This document shows positions 36,462 to 47,970 of a DNA stretch of 64,000 nucleotides, in pieces (position 1 is the stretch's first letter; every line of letters begins with the position of its first letter). Source of the DNA: Inia geoffrensis. Its lineage: Eukaryota > Chordata > Mammalia > Artiodactyla > Iniidae. Made by a program: the position numbers and the translations under genes. The stretch is taken from positions 30,171,496 through 30,235,495 of the forward strand of contig CM070900.1 of NCBI GenBank assembly GCA_036417435.1, written 5' to 3'. Under the pieces are notes generated by a model. The model did no database searches and was not told where the DNA came from. It worked only from the letters and a program-made list of their open reading frames with translations.

Positions 36462-36674
36462 TTTTTTTTTTTTTTTTTTTTTGCGGTACGCAGGCCTCTC
36501 ACTGTTGTGGCCTCTCCCATTGCGGAGCACAGGCTCCGGACGCGCAGGCTCAGCGGCCATGGCTCACGGGCGCAGCCGCTCCGCGGCATGTGGGATCTTC
36601 CCCGACTGGGGCACGAACCCGTGTCCCCTGCATCGGCAGGCGGACTCTCAACCACTGCGCCACCAGGGAAGCCC
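36462..36674 (-). mobile_element. CHR SINE, minus strand
   Basis: On the minus strand it runs from 'gggcttccctggtggcgcag' through B-box-like 'gggttcgtgccccagtcg' to '...cctgcgtaccgc' and a 21 A tail. Target-site duplications are 'tgggttgtatttt' (36453-36465) and 'tgggatgtatttt' (36675-36687), one mismatch. Confidence 0.94.
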
Positions 36675-37992
36675 TGGGATGTATTTTAAAGAACCAATCA
36701 ATCTCACTTTAGAAAGTCTGCAAACTTAGGCCTTCTACAGTCACCCTAGCTAGTATTTATTGCAGCCTAAACCCAGTCAACTCTTATTATCCTACCTGCA
36801 TTCTACCTTCCTCCTAGCCTTTATCAGTTATAAAAATATCTTGTTTATTTCTTCCTTGTTTGTCTCTCCCACTAGAATGTAAGCTCTTAGACAAGAGAAT
36901 TCTGGATTTTCCACTCCTGTGTCTTAGTACCAAAGAACAATGCTTGGCACTATCAGGCAATAAGCAGAATATAGAAACAACTATATCTTAAATGGTGTGG
37001 CATATTTCAGTGAAAAGTCTACTACAGTATATGTTAAATAACTATATATTAATAAGTGTACATTTTAATATACTATACATCAAAAGTCTAGGTAATGTAT
37101 ATGTGTGGTTTGAATAATAAAAAAATGAAAACCCATATGGCTACAGCTGTCTTAAGAAATAGACCATTACTGTTATCTTTGAAGCTCTCTTCCACAAAAG
37201 CAGGTCCAGTCCATAAAAGGGACACAGATCCTCTTCTACAAATGCTGTAGTTTTCCTTTCTTTGCTTTTATCTTGACTGACCAGGTTTTCAAAAGAGAAA
37301 AAGTACTAAACAATGTGGTATACTGGCTACAGCTATGGATCTAAATGTTTTGATTCTTTGCCCCAACCATAAATCTTTTTTGTGATACACATTCATTATG
37401 TAAATACTTATGAACTATACACACTTATTGTAAGCAATATATTTTACACACTATAAAACCTTTAAGATAATGAAATGTACAAAGTGTACTTTTATAAAAA
37501 TGTGAAATTAAAATATTTCAGAAATTGTATTTATTATTAATATATTAATTGCACAAAATTGATTTATTTCTCATTGAGGGTATTACCATTAGCATTATTA
37601 GTGCAACCTTCCTTTAAATGTAAAATACACTATTATTTCATGCACCGCTAAGGAAGGAAAAATACTGCCAATTTAACCATTACACAGTACCCATCAATCC
37701 TAAGGTGTTCCTCTAAATTTAAGAGATGTTAAAATACACACCTTACAACCAAAGAAATGAAGTGATTTTGTTAAGGGAAACTCGAATTGAATATAGTTCA
37801 TTAGTTTTGAAAATTACGTTTTAAAACCATGATACAACTCTTAAACTTCCTTGTTATAAAGTTATTTGGATTCTAATCTTAGGTTTCACAACTGTCATAG
37901 CAAGGTAAAAGATACTTCACAAATGTATTTATGGATCCAAATATAAGAAATAAAACAGTGGATCATTTTTCAGTAATAAAACTTTTCAATCC
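36675..37992. other. AT-rich non-coding DNA with an L2-like tail
   Basis: At about 36868-36985 'ctagaatgtaagctcttaga' and 'acaatgcttggcactatcag' resemble an L2 3' end. The rest, including 37000-37560, is very AT-rich unique sequence with no feature I can name. Confidence 0.45.
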
Positions 37993-38078
37993 AATCTACC
38001 ATTTATGTGAAAACTTTTACTGTTGTACTTGCAAATTCTCAGGAAGGAGTACATTTAAAAAAATTTTTTACATGACTT
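37993..38078 (+). repeat. Copy 1 of an 86 base dispersed direct duplication
   Basis: The segment starting 'aatctaccatttatgtgaaa' and including 'gcaaattctcaggaaggagt' recurs at 39831-39914 in the same orientation, with only a few substitutions and a small indel over its first 70 bases. It does not look like any repeat family I know. The flanks of the two copies are not similar. Confidence 0.85.
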
Positions 38079-38141
38079 AAAAATGCACTGAAGCTTTATA
38101 TCTGGAAGATTTTAAAACAGGTTCAATGATTCTGCATCTAA

Positions 38142-38185
38142 GTGTGTGTGTGTGAGTGTGAGAGGGCGGGAGGGAGGGAGGGAGG

Positions 38186-38245
<60 letters not shown>

Positions 38246-38247
38246 AT
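38142..38247 (+). repeat. (GT)n(GGGA)n(GA)n purine-rich microsatellite
   Basis: A GT run leads into six GGGA units and then more than 30 GA dinucleotides with one interruption near 38226. The purine strand is a homopurine tract of about 85 bases, able in principle to form triplex DNA. The protein-like Arg/Glu frame through it is an artefact. Confidence 0.95.
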
Positions 38248-39830
38248 ACTAGACATTTTTCTTTTAAAGCTAACACACGGCTTTCAGAATGGAAAAATGA
38301 AAGCCTTTTTAAGCATCCTTTTTCAATTTTTTTTTCATAATATAAAAACAGTCACTTTTCACGCTTAGTGTTAAAACGTCACCTTTACCTTGAAAAATTC
38401 ATTTTTAGTGGACAACTTCTTATCAGACCTTATCAGATCATAATGTTTTAGCTCATAATGTGGCTGATGAAGACTGTACTAGGAATACAGCCAGCTCTGT
38501 CATGTTCACTTGCTCCAAACTACCAATGTTATTTATTACCTCTCTTTCTTTACAGGCACCTTTTAATGTCAGCTATCCATTCTCTGAGAGTTTATCATAT
38601 AATTCTTATTTTTAATTAAACTCTAACATCATACCATGTTGAAAGTGACCTAAAATTGATGATGCAAATGTCAACTGCTCCACAATGTGGAAAGCTTACT
38701 ATTCTCCAAATAGTCCATGAGCCACATAAGACACATCACCATCTCATACATGCAGTGAATGCGGGCACCATGTCAACAGGTGTATTAAACCTTAACAAAT
38801 CACAATTTCTTTCTCATTTTAATATAAAAATAATTGTAAGCCAAAGTTCTAATACTGTCTTCTAGAACCTAGTGAATGGCCCTATGTGTCCCTGGGCTGG
38901 ATACATCCCTTGGTGGATACCACTGGACCAACAAGGGATTGTGAAATGGGTCCTAGAAGTTGCAAACCCAAAAGCCTATGGGTGCCAGTTTTACAATGTA
39001 AATGAGAAAAATAGGCTGGGTTTTTGGCAAACTGGACAGTACATGGCTTATCTAAGGAGACAATTAATATAGGCCTGGTATTCCTAGATCTGAATTTTAC
39101 TGAGAAACCGGATAGCCACATATTTATATAAAATCTGTCCATTTGGAAATGCTAAAAATAAGTGAAAAGCTTTTATAAAATTCTAATGGACCAAACCAAA
39201 AGCATTTGTGGGCTGGATTTACCCACAGGTCTTCCAGTTCATTTCTTATAACTAGAAATAAAAGAGGATATATAGAAAATATTTTTAAAGAGCAAAAAAG
39301 AAAAAAAAAAACATGAAAAAGGAGGAGAATGACGAGGGGAAAAAAGGAGAACAAATATAATCTGAGGAGAGTCCTAAATCAATTATTTTAACATCTTGAA
39401 ATAAATATCATATGTAAAAGGGTTTTTTCCCCATTTTAATTAAAAAATTCCCCTTATACAAATAAAATTAAGGGAAAATTTCAAAAGGCTGTTAGAGGAT
39501 GCTGTCTTCTTTAACTCAGACGGCATTTTAGTGAAAGCTGATCTCGATCATGCAAAACCTTTTCTAAGACCGTCATGGATTCACCATTTAATTGTGCAAT
39601 TATTAACCATATATTAGGGAAAACGGGTAACAAAATTTCTCCCTTCCTCCTCTCTTTTCTTCCCTCCCTAGTTTATTCTCTCCCTACTTACTTGAGTGTC
39701 CTCTCTGTTTCTAGTGAGTGGGTAACTTTGTCTCTTAAAAGTTACTATTCATATAACCAGTTCCCCCATGCAGTTTCTTGAGTTGGTTTTTGGAAATTGG
39801 TATACTGAAGATATATTTATAAGATAATCT
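38248..39830. other. Unique AT-rich non-coding DNA
   Basis: No gene is supported. A purine-rich stretch lies at 39285-39350. This interval is what separates the two copies of the 86 base duplication. Confidence 0.5.
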
Positions 39831-39914
39831 AATCTACCATTTATGTGAAAAGTTTTACTATTGTATTTGCAAATTCTCAGGAAGGAGTGCATTTAAAAAT
39901 TTTTATAAATGATT
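39831..39914 (+). repeat. Copy 2 of the 86 base dispersed direct duplication
   Basis: Matches 37993-38078 in the same orientation (shared 'gcaaattctcaggaaggagt'), 1838 bases downstream. After 'ggagtgcatttaaaaa' the match degrades. Confidence 0.85.
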
Positions 39915-41433
39915 TACATCATTCAAAAGATAATAAAATGAACTACTGTAGTCATGCAAACTACTATTATTATACACCAGACATACAATTGGGTTTCCAA
40001 GCATGTACTCTTTTATGGTGCTAATATTGTAAACTGCTGCCTTATAAAAAATACTCTTACCAATAAATAATTTATTCATATTTTAATGTTGTTGTCTTTG
40101 TAACACATTCATCATAACAGACTTGTTTTTTGGCCAGTGCGTACTGGAACACTGCCAACAAGAAGTGTTCTTAAAAATACGACCTTACTCATTTTTCTCC
40201 CAATGAGATGATGTAAAGAGAGGAACCCAAATAATCTAAACAATGTTTAACACCTTTAGCATCTGTTGGAAAGCAAAAATGAAGACTAATGTTCTCCTAG
40301 ATAGCTCATTCAACGTTTATCTTGATGACTGGGAAACAAGCAGCAGAACCACCATTGAACTGAATTACAATAAAATATACATTTTTCAGAGACAGGAGCA
40401 TAAAATCAGTTTTCATTTGGCATGTTAAGTATGCTATATTTGAACAGAATGTTACATATTCATTTCATTCATCATTTAAAGGCAGATAATCAGGAAGTCA
40501 TTACGTGGCCTGCATTGGGCAGCTATTCGATTAGAGTATAATTGAGCACTCTGTAATTCAGCCAAAGCTGACAGGTTGGGAATGCATAATATCCATCCTA
40601 GGTATTTTGAATGTGGGGGAAAGTATGGGGCAAGCAGTATTTGCTGGTCAAAACAGGCCACTGGGATAAAAGGGAAGACCTAAAATAAAAACACAAAAAA
40701 TTACTTACAGTTATTTCCTCTTTTTATTTTTAAAATTGTTCTGTTAATTTTGCAAACCAGCAATTTACAAATTTTAGTAATTTACTTGGGAAATCATCCT
40801 CTCTGGCTTCAAAAGATGTCACGTGACATTTTGGGTCATGCTGCCATCCTTCTACATTGTTCCAGAATGTCTGTTCATAGATTTTTAGACATGAGGGCAG
40901 TCAGTTAAGGTCAAAAAAACAAAACAGATTTTATCCAGGATTTTGTAAAGTACAGAGCTGGGTTTGGAAGTTACACAGTACAGAAGTGGGTGCTAAGGCA
41001 AAGAAAAAAATGGATAACAAGACACTACAAATATTCTTATCATGGTTTTGGTTGGTGAGGGAAGGACATCATAATACAAACGCCAGGGTATTTATTATTT
41101 TGGCATTTATATTGTGACTGATAGATATTGTCAGCACACCTACTTCTTTTAGGCATTGCCAATACATGGCAGACATGGCTTTCCACTCATCTAACCACTG
41201 TTCCTGCTTGTCAAATTCCTCCTCCTACCTTTAGACTTCCTGTCCAAATCCAAGGTGAAGTTTCAATCAAAAGGGAAATCTATTATATTGCAATGGAGCA
41301 TTAGGTTTGGAAATGAAACGCATTTGGCTGAAGAATTTGTAGCTATTTACTAATATTTATTATTTTATTTTTGTGACATTAGTAACTAAATTAGTGATTA
41401 TAAGAGACAGAGGAGTACTCTATCATTACTATT
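39915..41433. other. Unique AT-rich non-coding DNA
   Basis: No gene or mobile element recognised. Confidence 0.5.
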
Positions 41434-42232
41434 TGTATTAGTTTCCTAATGCTTCTGTAACAAAGTACCACAAATTGAGTGGATTCAAACAACAGAAATT
41501 TATGCTCTCACAGTTCGAGCGGCCAGAAGTCTGAAATCAAGGTGCTACAGGGTAGGTACCTTCTGAGTGCTCTGGAGGACAGTAAGTTCCACAGCTCTCT
41601 CCCAGCTTCTGGTGCAGGAATGCCGTCTTTGTGCTCATTGCCTTGTTAATGCATCACTCCAAACCCTGCCTACAATATCCACAGGGCGTTCTCCCTGTGT
41701 CTTTATGTTTTCACACGGCTGTCCTCTTGTAAGGACACCACTCCTTATACTGGGGTGGGCCCACCCTACTCTAGTATGACCTCATCTTAATTAATTACAT
41801 CTGCAACAATCCTATTTCCAATTAAGGTTGCATTCTGAGGTACTAAAGGTTAGGACTTCAAAATATCTCTTTTGGGGGGGTCTTCCCCAGTGGTCCAGAG
41901 GTAAAGAATCCACCTCCCAATGCAGGGGAGGCGGGTTCCATCCCTGGTCGGGGAACTAAGATCCCACATGCCTGGGGCAACTAAGCCCGTGGGCGTCACA
42001 ACTACTGAGCTCGCTTGCCTCAACTAGAGAGAGAAAAAAAACCCTGCAGGCCACACCTAGAGAGAAGCCGGCGCACTGCAACGAAGAGCCCAGGCACTGC
42101 AACAAAAAAAAAAGATCCCGCGTGCCTCAACGAAGATCCCGTGAGACCCGACGCAGCCAAAACATAAATTAAAAAATATATATATCTCTTAAACTATCTC
42201 TCTTTTGGGGGAATACAATTCCATGTGTAACA
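41434..42232 (-). mobile_element. MaLR-like LTR, minus strand, split by a CHR SINE
   Basis: Read on the plus strand it has the reverse of the usual order: 'tgtattagtttcctaatgct', 'cacaaattgagtggattc', 'gtatgacctcatcttaatta', 'gcattctgaggtactaaagg' and finally 'gaatacaattccatgtgta'. Three other copies of the same family are in the window (45544, 54332, 58699). A long-form CHR SINE is inserted at 41880-42194. Confidence 0.65.
41880..42194 (+). mobile_element. Long-form CHR SINE, plus strand
   Basis: It begins 'tcttccccagtggtccagag' and continues with 'gcaggggaggcgggttccat', 'ggtcggggaactaagatccc', 'gcaacgaagagcccaggc' and 'acgcagccaaaacataaat', the order of the longer, older CHR-type SINE. The tail is A/T-mixed. 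Probable target-site duplications are 'tatctcttttggggg' at 41864-41878 and 'tatctctcttttggggg' at 42195-42211, with one two-base difference. It splits an LTR. Confidence 0.85.
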
Positions 42233-42301
42233 GCATCGCATAGAATTGTTAGCACATGGTAATAATGAAAAGCAGATTGACTTTCAGCTGGTCTTATAAT
42301 G

Positions 42302-42369
42302 GTTTTTAAATTTTCTACAGAAAGTGCAGCCCTTTATTACCTACACCTGGGGCAAAACACCAGCGTCCT
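42302..42369 (+). repeat. Copy A of a 68 base direct repeat
   Basis: The segment starts 'gtttttaaattttctacag', includes 'aaagtgcagccctttatt' and ends 'acaccagcgtcct'. It recurs at 43537-43604 with five substitutions in 68 positions (93% identity). The repeats flank the L1 5' UTR remnant and the GC-rich minisatellite. No known family is recognised. Confidence 0.9.
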
Positions 42370-42616
42370 ATCATAATACCAACTGCCTTGACATGGTCAA
42401 AAGACATATTAAGACACAGGAAATATATGAGGAGGAGACTGTAAAAGAACAAAATTCTTATCATCACATGAATAGAATTAGGCAAAGACAGTGATAAATC
42501 TATCAACCAAGAAAGAAGAGAATCTCCCCGTTGCTCTTTATTAAAGGACTTACCCTCCATTCTGTTGATAACATAAAGCATATGTCCACATTCAAATAAA
42601 TATTGATATATTACAT
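42370..42616. other. Unique AT-rich spacer
   Basis: No identifiable feature lies between direct-repeat copy A and the L1 5' UTR remnant. Confidence 0.5.
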
Positions 42617-43200
42617 TCAAGATGGCAACACAAAAGGATCCTGAACCCGTCCCCTCCCATGAACACACCGAATCTACAGTTACATATGGAACAACCTTAT
42701 CTGGGAAAAAAAAAAAAAAAACCAAAAAACTGGCTCCATGACTCCTACACGAGGGGGAAGGAGAGAAGGCCCAGGTGGAACCTGGTAGGAGAGGCTGGGA
42801 CACAATCGAGCCGTAAACCCCAGCCCTGGCAGTGACTCACGGTCAAAACCTCGAACTTCTTCCTGAGGAGAAAAGGTCTTGAACCCCACATGGAGCACTC
42901 GGACTTTTAAAACCTGCACCTGATGGACAAGCCCCGAAAACAGTGTAGCTTTGAAAACCAACAAGGCTCACGTCCACAAGACCATATGAGTAAAGAGCTC
43001 GCAAGCACAGACTCACCTGCCTCAAGGGCCAGGAGGGCAGTGGCCCGGCAAGGGGCTCCCGGACTGTGTTTGGAAGAGGCTTGTTTGCTTGTCTTGGAGC
43101 ATCAGCCTGAGGCGCAGGTATCTGCTTTGACTCATATTTGGGGACTGCTGAAGCGCTCTTCAGGATAGAGACTGGAGGACACCATCCTCGTCTGCCCGCG
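42617..43200 (+). mobile_element. L1 5' UTR remnant
   Basis: 'caagatggcaacacaaaagg' and 'cctgaacccgtcccctccca' begin a typical L1 leader, followed by 'acacaccgaatctacagtta', 'gctgggacacaatcgagccg' and 'tttgaaaaccaacaaggctc'. The first approximately 580 bases of an older L1 leader are present; ORF1, ORF2 and the 3' end are absent. L1 copies are usually truncated at the 5' end, so an isolated 5' end points to a later deletion or a duplication. Confidence 0.8.
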
Positions 43201-43202
43201 CC

Positions 43203-43316
43203 ATGCCGCTCCCCGCCCCGCCCCGCCCCGCCCCGCCGCGCCGCGCCGCGCCGTGCCGTGCCGCCGTGCCGCCGTGCCGCCGCGCCCCGCCCCGCCCCGC
43301 CGCGCCCCGCCCTCTG
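43203..43316 (+). repeat. CpG-rich C/G minisatellite, G-quadruplex prone
   Basis: Pentanucleotide units CGCCC are repeated, with variants CGCGC and GTGCC and a few GCCGT steps. The strand opposite has several consecutive GGGGC units in two groups, matching the simple four-run G-quadruplex rule. CpG density is very high for this AT-rich window. Open frames rich in Pro/Arg/Ala (for example 43203-43517) are products of the repeat. Confidence 0.92.
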
Positions 43317-43536
43317 CTGGGAGAGACATGCGCTCTCGTGAGCTTCACCTCCTGCGAGAGACGCAGAAGAGTTTGGGAGGAGTTTAAGTTTGCGCGCGGC
43401 AAAGCACGAAATCACATGGAGCAGTTGTGGATGGTAAAGAAAATGAAAATGAAGAGACTACAAGCTCAAGAACTGCTTGGCCACTGTTTCTGTGTCTTCC
43501 TTCTCCCATTGGTATAGTTTCTACAGCATAGAATCT
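43317..43536. other. CpG-containing unique sequence
   Basis: Several CpGs remain ('gcgctctcgtgag', 'gcgagagacgcag', 'gtttgcgcgcggc'), making 43170-43410 a small CpG-island-like patch. No gene start is recognisable. Confidence 0.4.
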
Positions 43537-43604
43537 GTTTTTAAATTTTCTATAGAAAGTGCAGCCCTTTATTGTCTACACCTGGGGCAATACACCAGCG
43601 CCCT
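43537..43604 (+). repeat. Copy B of the 68 base direct repeat
   Basis: Same orientation as copy A (42302-42369), 1235 bases downstream, with five substitutions. The flanks outside the 68 bases do not match. Confidence 0.9.
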
Positions 43605-45543
43605 GGTGTATGAAGATGGAAGTTTCCGCCAAGAAGGGAAGAAAATCAGTAACAAATTCCCAAGCGAGATGCTAAGTAAAGATGCATATTTTTCAGAGTA
43701 AATTTGTGTGAATCTATGAGATCACCCAGAACACCCTTATCTGTGTCAAGGATCTGAAAGCGCCTGGAGAAGAGGGGATTTGTGACTTGAGTTATTGTTT
43801 GTTAGTCCTATTAAATGACTCATTTCACGCTGGGTTGGGGGATACTTCAATGAGACCATTTCAGGGAACTTGATATATGCCCTCCATGCTTAGGCTCTGT
43901 GAGGACTGGCATCCGACTTGCACCTGAAAAATCTAAAAGTGAAGAAATGGGATGGCTACTGCCAAATGGTGGGTTAGGAAGAGGTAGTGGCATAGGATAG
44001 GCCAGGCATAGGACAGGACTGGCATAGGACAACCTGTCTTCTCAGTCTGTCGGAGTGAAAGATGTGTGATTAGTCCTACAGATCAGAGGTGACCCACACG
44101 TGTGAGAGAATCATCATGGATGTGTTTATGTCTTGTCCAGGGGACCATCTAGAGTGGCATGTGTTGCTCATTGATAGAAGCTGTGGGAAGAAGCTATAAA
44201 GGACAGACTGGGTAAAAGGACATTTCCAGCATCAAGAGATCTGCGGGTGAGAGAGGTCAGTAGTGGGGGAGAGGAGGGTTTCTATGAAGGGTTCACAAAA
44301 GCACCTCATCAGGGAAAAGGCAATTTTAAATTCCTGCCAGAACCAGGGAATGTGAAGCCACCTCCCAAATTTATCAATGAAGTGAGAATTTTCTTGTCCG
44401 TTGTGGTCCCTCCTTTCCCCTTCCCACTCCTCCCCCAACATCCCTTACTGAAGCCATTTCCAGCTGTAAAAGACTCAACCTGGAGGAGAGAAGATTTAAC
44501 TTTAATCAAATGTAGTGCTTTTGTTATTATAAGAGGATATACATTCTAATTTCCAAATAAAAACTGCATTTGTGACTTAGTGACCCCGAAGCGACCACAG
44601 GTTTTTTATTTATAAACTTATTTATTTAATGAACCCAGAATAAACAGAAAAGTTATGGTGCCTGCCTAAGTTTTCGTAGAGGAGCTGGGAAAGAAATAAA
44701 GCCATTAAACAGACGTAAAGAGAACGCAATTTTCAAAAATAAAATTGCTATTATGATTACAAATCTAGTTTGTTCACTGACCGGATTTCATTCGAGTCTA
44801 CACATGTACTTTTACTTCACCTTTCCTACTTGTCATTGTTCCATGGGGGGCAGGGTGGGCAGTCTGCTGGCTAGCAGTTGGTGGTGCTGTTTCTTGTAGA
44901 CACTTTTGTCGGTTGTGGTTGGATGCTAGTAATTGGGGCAGCTAGAACAGGTGGAATAGATGGGAGAGAGGGATCGCTCCCCTACGTTTTGACTTTCCTT
45001 CTATTTAATAACACTCACCTGGTTGGTAAAGGTGCTTACAAAGGGAATGATTAGAATTTGGTTAATCTTTCTGAGCATCCAGCTTGTAGAGTAGAAACAA
45101 AATTTTAAAACCTGCTTAGATTCTTCTTCTCTTTGTGTTCCAGCCACAGTTCTCCATGATGAGATGCACTCTCTCTAACAGTTCTCCCAGTATTTTATGT
45201 GCATAATTTTATGATGGACATTATCTCAAAAACAATTCTAGCTATTTGACTTTTAACTTAGAGTTTTTAAAGACTATTTTGTGATTAAGACATATAAAAA
45301 GCACAGATAAATACATTATATTTACCTCCCTTATTTGTTAGGTATGCTTTATGAAACTTAATATTTTAATGCAGTCTGGTTCGGGAGCAAGGACACCTTG
45401 AATTTTAGTGCTGTAGCACATGCCAAGAAAGTAGCTCCTGGAGGAATCTAGAATGTTTTCAGCCTTATTGGTGGTACAGTAAATCAAATATGCCAAAAAA
45501 CATGACAAAACTACATCTCTGAATATTTACTTTGGAAGGTGGA
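43605..45543. other. Unique non-coding DNA
   Basis: No supported gene. A small minisatellite of 'ggcataggacagg'-type units is at 43988-44031. Confidence 0.5.
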
Positions 45544-46042
45544 TGTTATGGGTTGAATTGTATCCATCCCAAAATAATATGTTGAAGTTCTAACCTCTAG
45601 TACCTCAACATGTAACCTTATTTGGAAATAGGTTCTGTATAGAGGTAATCAAGTTAAAAGAGCTCATTAGGGTAGGCCTAATCCAATATGACTGGAGCCC
45701 TTATAACAAGGGAAAACTTGCACACAGAGACAGACATTTGGACATTTTCATGTAGAGGGAGAATGCAAAGTAAAGACACTTGGGAGAAGATGGTCCAGGT
45801 GATTGGAGCAATGCATCTACAACCCAAGAAATAGCAAGGATTTCCAGCAAAGACCAGAAGCCAGAAGAGATAAAGAAAGATTCTCCCCTAGAAACGTCTT
45901 CTCCCCTAGAAAATAGAGCATATCCCTGCAGACACCCTGATTTCAAACTTTGAGCTTCCAAAACCCTGAAAGAATAAATTTCCATTGTTTTGAGCAATCC
46001 ATTTTTTGGTACTTTGTTATGGCAGCCCTAGCAAACTAATAG
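45544..46042 (+). mobile_element. MaLR-like solo LTR, plus strand
   Basis: It begins 'tgttatgggttgaattgtat', contains 'cttatttggaaatagg', 'cctaatccaatatgactgga', 'gcaatgcatctacaaccc', and ends 'actttgttatggcagcccta' and 'gcaaactaata'. This is a complete LTR-length copy. A tandem 'ttctcccctagaaa' duplication is at about 45881-45908. No internal retroviral region adjoins it. Confidence 0.7.
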
Positions 46043-46202
46043 AGTGGGTTATTGGGTCACTGGAAGAACATGAATTAAAGATAGGGTTCAGAGAAGATGT
46101 AACAATTCCAGAGAAAGAAGCCAGCTTATATAAATTTGGAGGAAAGTTTACTTCTTGAGTAGGGCCAGGGGAAGCACAACATATATTCAATAAAACATCT
46201 TG

Positions 46203-46413
46203 GGGCTTCCCTGGTGGTGCAGTGGTTGGGAATCCGCCTGCCGGTTCAGGGGACGCGGGTTCGTGCCCCGGTCTGGGGGGATCCCACGTGCCGCGGAGCG
46301 GCTGGGCCCGTGAGCCATGGCCGCTGAGCCTGCACGTCCAGAGCCTGTGCTCCGCAACGGGAGAGCCCACAACGGTGAGAGGCCCGCGTACCGCAAAAAA
46401 AAAAAAAAAAAAA
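46203..46413 (+). mobile_element. CHR SINE, plus strand
   Basis: Complete short-type CHR SINE from 'gggcttccctggtggtgcag' through 'gggttcgtgccccggtctg' to 'gcccgcgtaccgc' and a 17 A tail. Target-site duplications are imperfect ('aaaacatcttg' upstream, 'caaaaacttgag' downstream), suggesting an older insertion or a messy junction. Confidence 0.92.
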
Positions 46414-47344
46414 CAAAAACTTGAGATTCTGCGCACTATGTGTGTTCCTTTCTGCTCCAGTAGTATCTCAGGGCTTCTAGGGGTCATTCATAACGACAAA
46501 AGTGGAGTTTGATAAGGCACAGGAGTCAAATGATGGTAACACACTAAGCTTCATACAGCTAGTATCAAATGTCACCTCTTTGTATATATTTTTTAGTATT
46601 ATTATCCCGTTTTGTACATTTTTGCCTTCACAAATTAATGATAGGTTTTTGGGATCAGAGAACATGTTCTACAGTTTGTAAAATCCTCTAGAAAATGGGA
46701 AATTTCATTGTACACAGTAGGTATGTAATGAATTCAGAGTAAAGTAAAAATATCAGAATGGTACACGATTATTTGGGGGGTCGCATACACATAAACCTTT
46801 CTGAATAGGCAGCTATGCACTCTCCATTACAAAAGACTAACTTGGTGCTATTTTTTTTCCACTGCGTTTTAATTAGCTTTGATTAACAGTGCAAAGAGCT
46901 AAACGAAAACAGGATCCCTCTCCTTTTTTCTTTCTTTCTTTTTTTTCTTTTAGTCAATATGTGGGGGATTTATATTCACTAGTCTAACTCTAACATATCA
47001 CCAGCAGAATTGGGCCCCAAGCAATTTATTCATTTGCAGCCATAATGAATGACTCGGGGGATTGAAATGGTGAAAGACTCTGTCATGTGAAGATTTGTAG
47101 TGATTGGTTACAATAGGAAAATGAATTCCACAGAGCCAACTAGAGTATGTATAATGAATTCATTGCTTCAGTTACAACAGAAACGAAATACCAAAAAGTT
47201 TAGTTCCCACATATAAAACAAAGATCACTGGTAATATCATGTGCAAAGCAAAAATGTTGAGACAACTAAATACAGTGATAGTTACATATGTAAAATAGTA
47301 CAGGTTTTTCCAGTACCTTAGGCAGCCAGAGATAGTCCGTACAA
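46414..47344. other. Unique AT-rich non-coding DNA
   Basis: No gene recognised. A C/T-rich stretch is at 46916-46953. Confidence 0.5.
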
Positions 47345-47970
47345 CCCCTAAGGATTCTTTGTAATTCTAGATATTGTCTGTTGTCCCTTGGCTTCACACT
47401 TACCTTTTGGTACTATCCTTTCTATCCTTGGGGCTGGAAGCCAGAAAATTCTTGTTTTCAGGTCCCTTTGCCAACTGGTTTCTTGTTAGGTTCTGCCAAT
47501 AGGAGGTACCAGCTGGAGATTAGAAGATTACAGCAAAAAAAGAGAGTTTATTCTAGTTTTCTCTTTTCTTTCTTTCTTTCTTTCTTGTTTGATGCTTATT
47601 TTCAGTGCCTCTGGCAGTGAAGCAAAAGCAGTGAGCAAAGGACTGTGACCGGAGGCAGCAATAGGTGGCAGGTTCAGCAACATCACACAGTGCAGGCTCT
47701 CTGAGCAACAATGCTGGGGCTCCAAAAGCACCATCAGCACCACCTCCAGCACCTTAGAAGCCATCACAGATGTGGAGCAACTCCTTGAATTTTAAGCAGT
47801 ACCAATCTCTCCCTTGCTCCTCTAGCCCTCCTTTCTTTGCTCCGTTGCTTTCCTAGCTCCTCAGTATCTCCAGTTCTTTGTGTTAAACCTCTCTCTTCTC
47901 GAAATGTCTATAATGGTTTCTGTTTTCTTTACTGGACCCTAACTGATGCTGCATTATACTGAGAATGTTC
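47345..47970 (+). repeat. LTR-like repeat with (TTTC)n
   Basis: Motifs 'ggttctgccaataggaggta', 'ccagctggagattagaagat' and 'ttactggaccctaactgatg' recall an old mammalian LTR-type repeat. A TTTC microsatellite at 47564-47586 interrupts it. It lies directly before the retroviral internal region and could be its 5' LTR, but I cannot confirm this. Confidence 0.4.

Noticed and set aside
38142..38247. CRISPR-like periodic array
   Set aside because: The periodicity is two and four bases with no spacers; it is a microsatellite, and the genome is mammalian.
42843..43517. Long frames rich in Arg, Ala, Gly or Pro on both strands
   Set aside because: They are translations of the CGCCC minisatellite and the neighbouring L1 leader.
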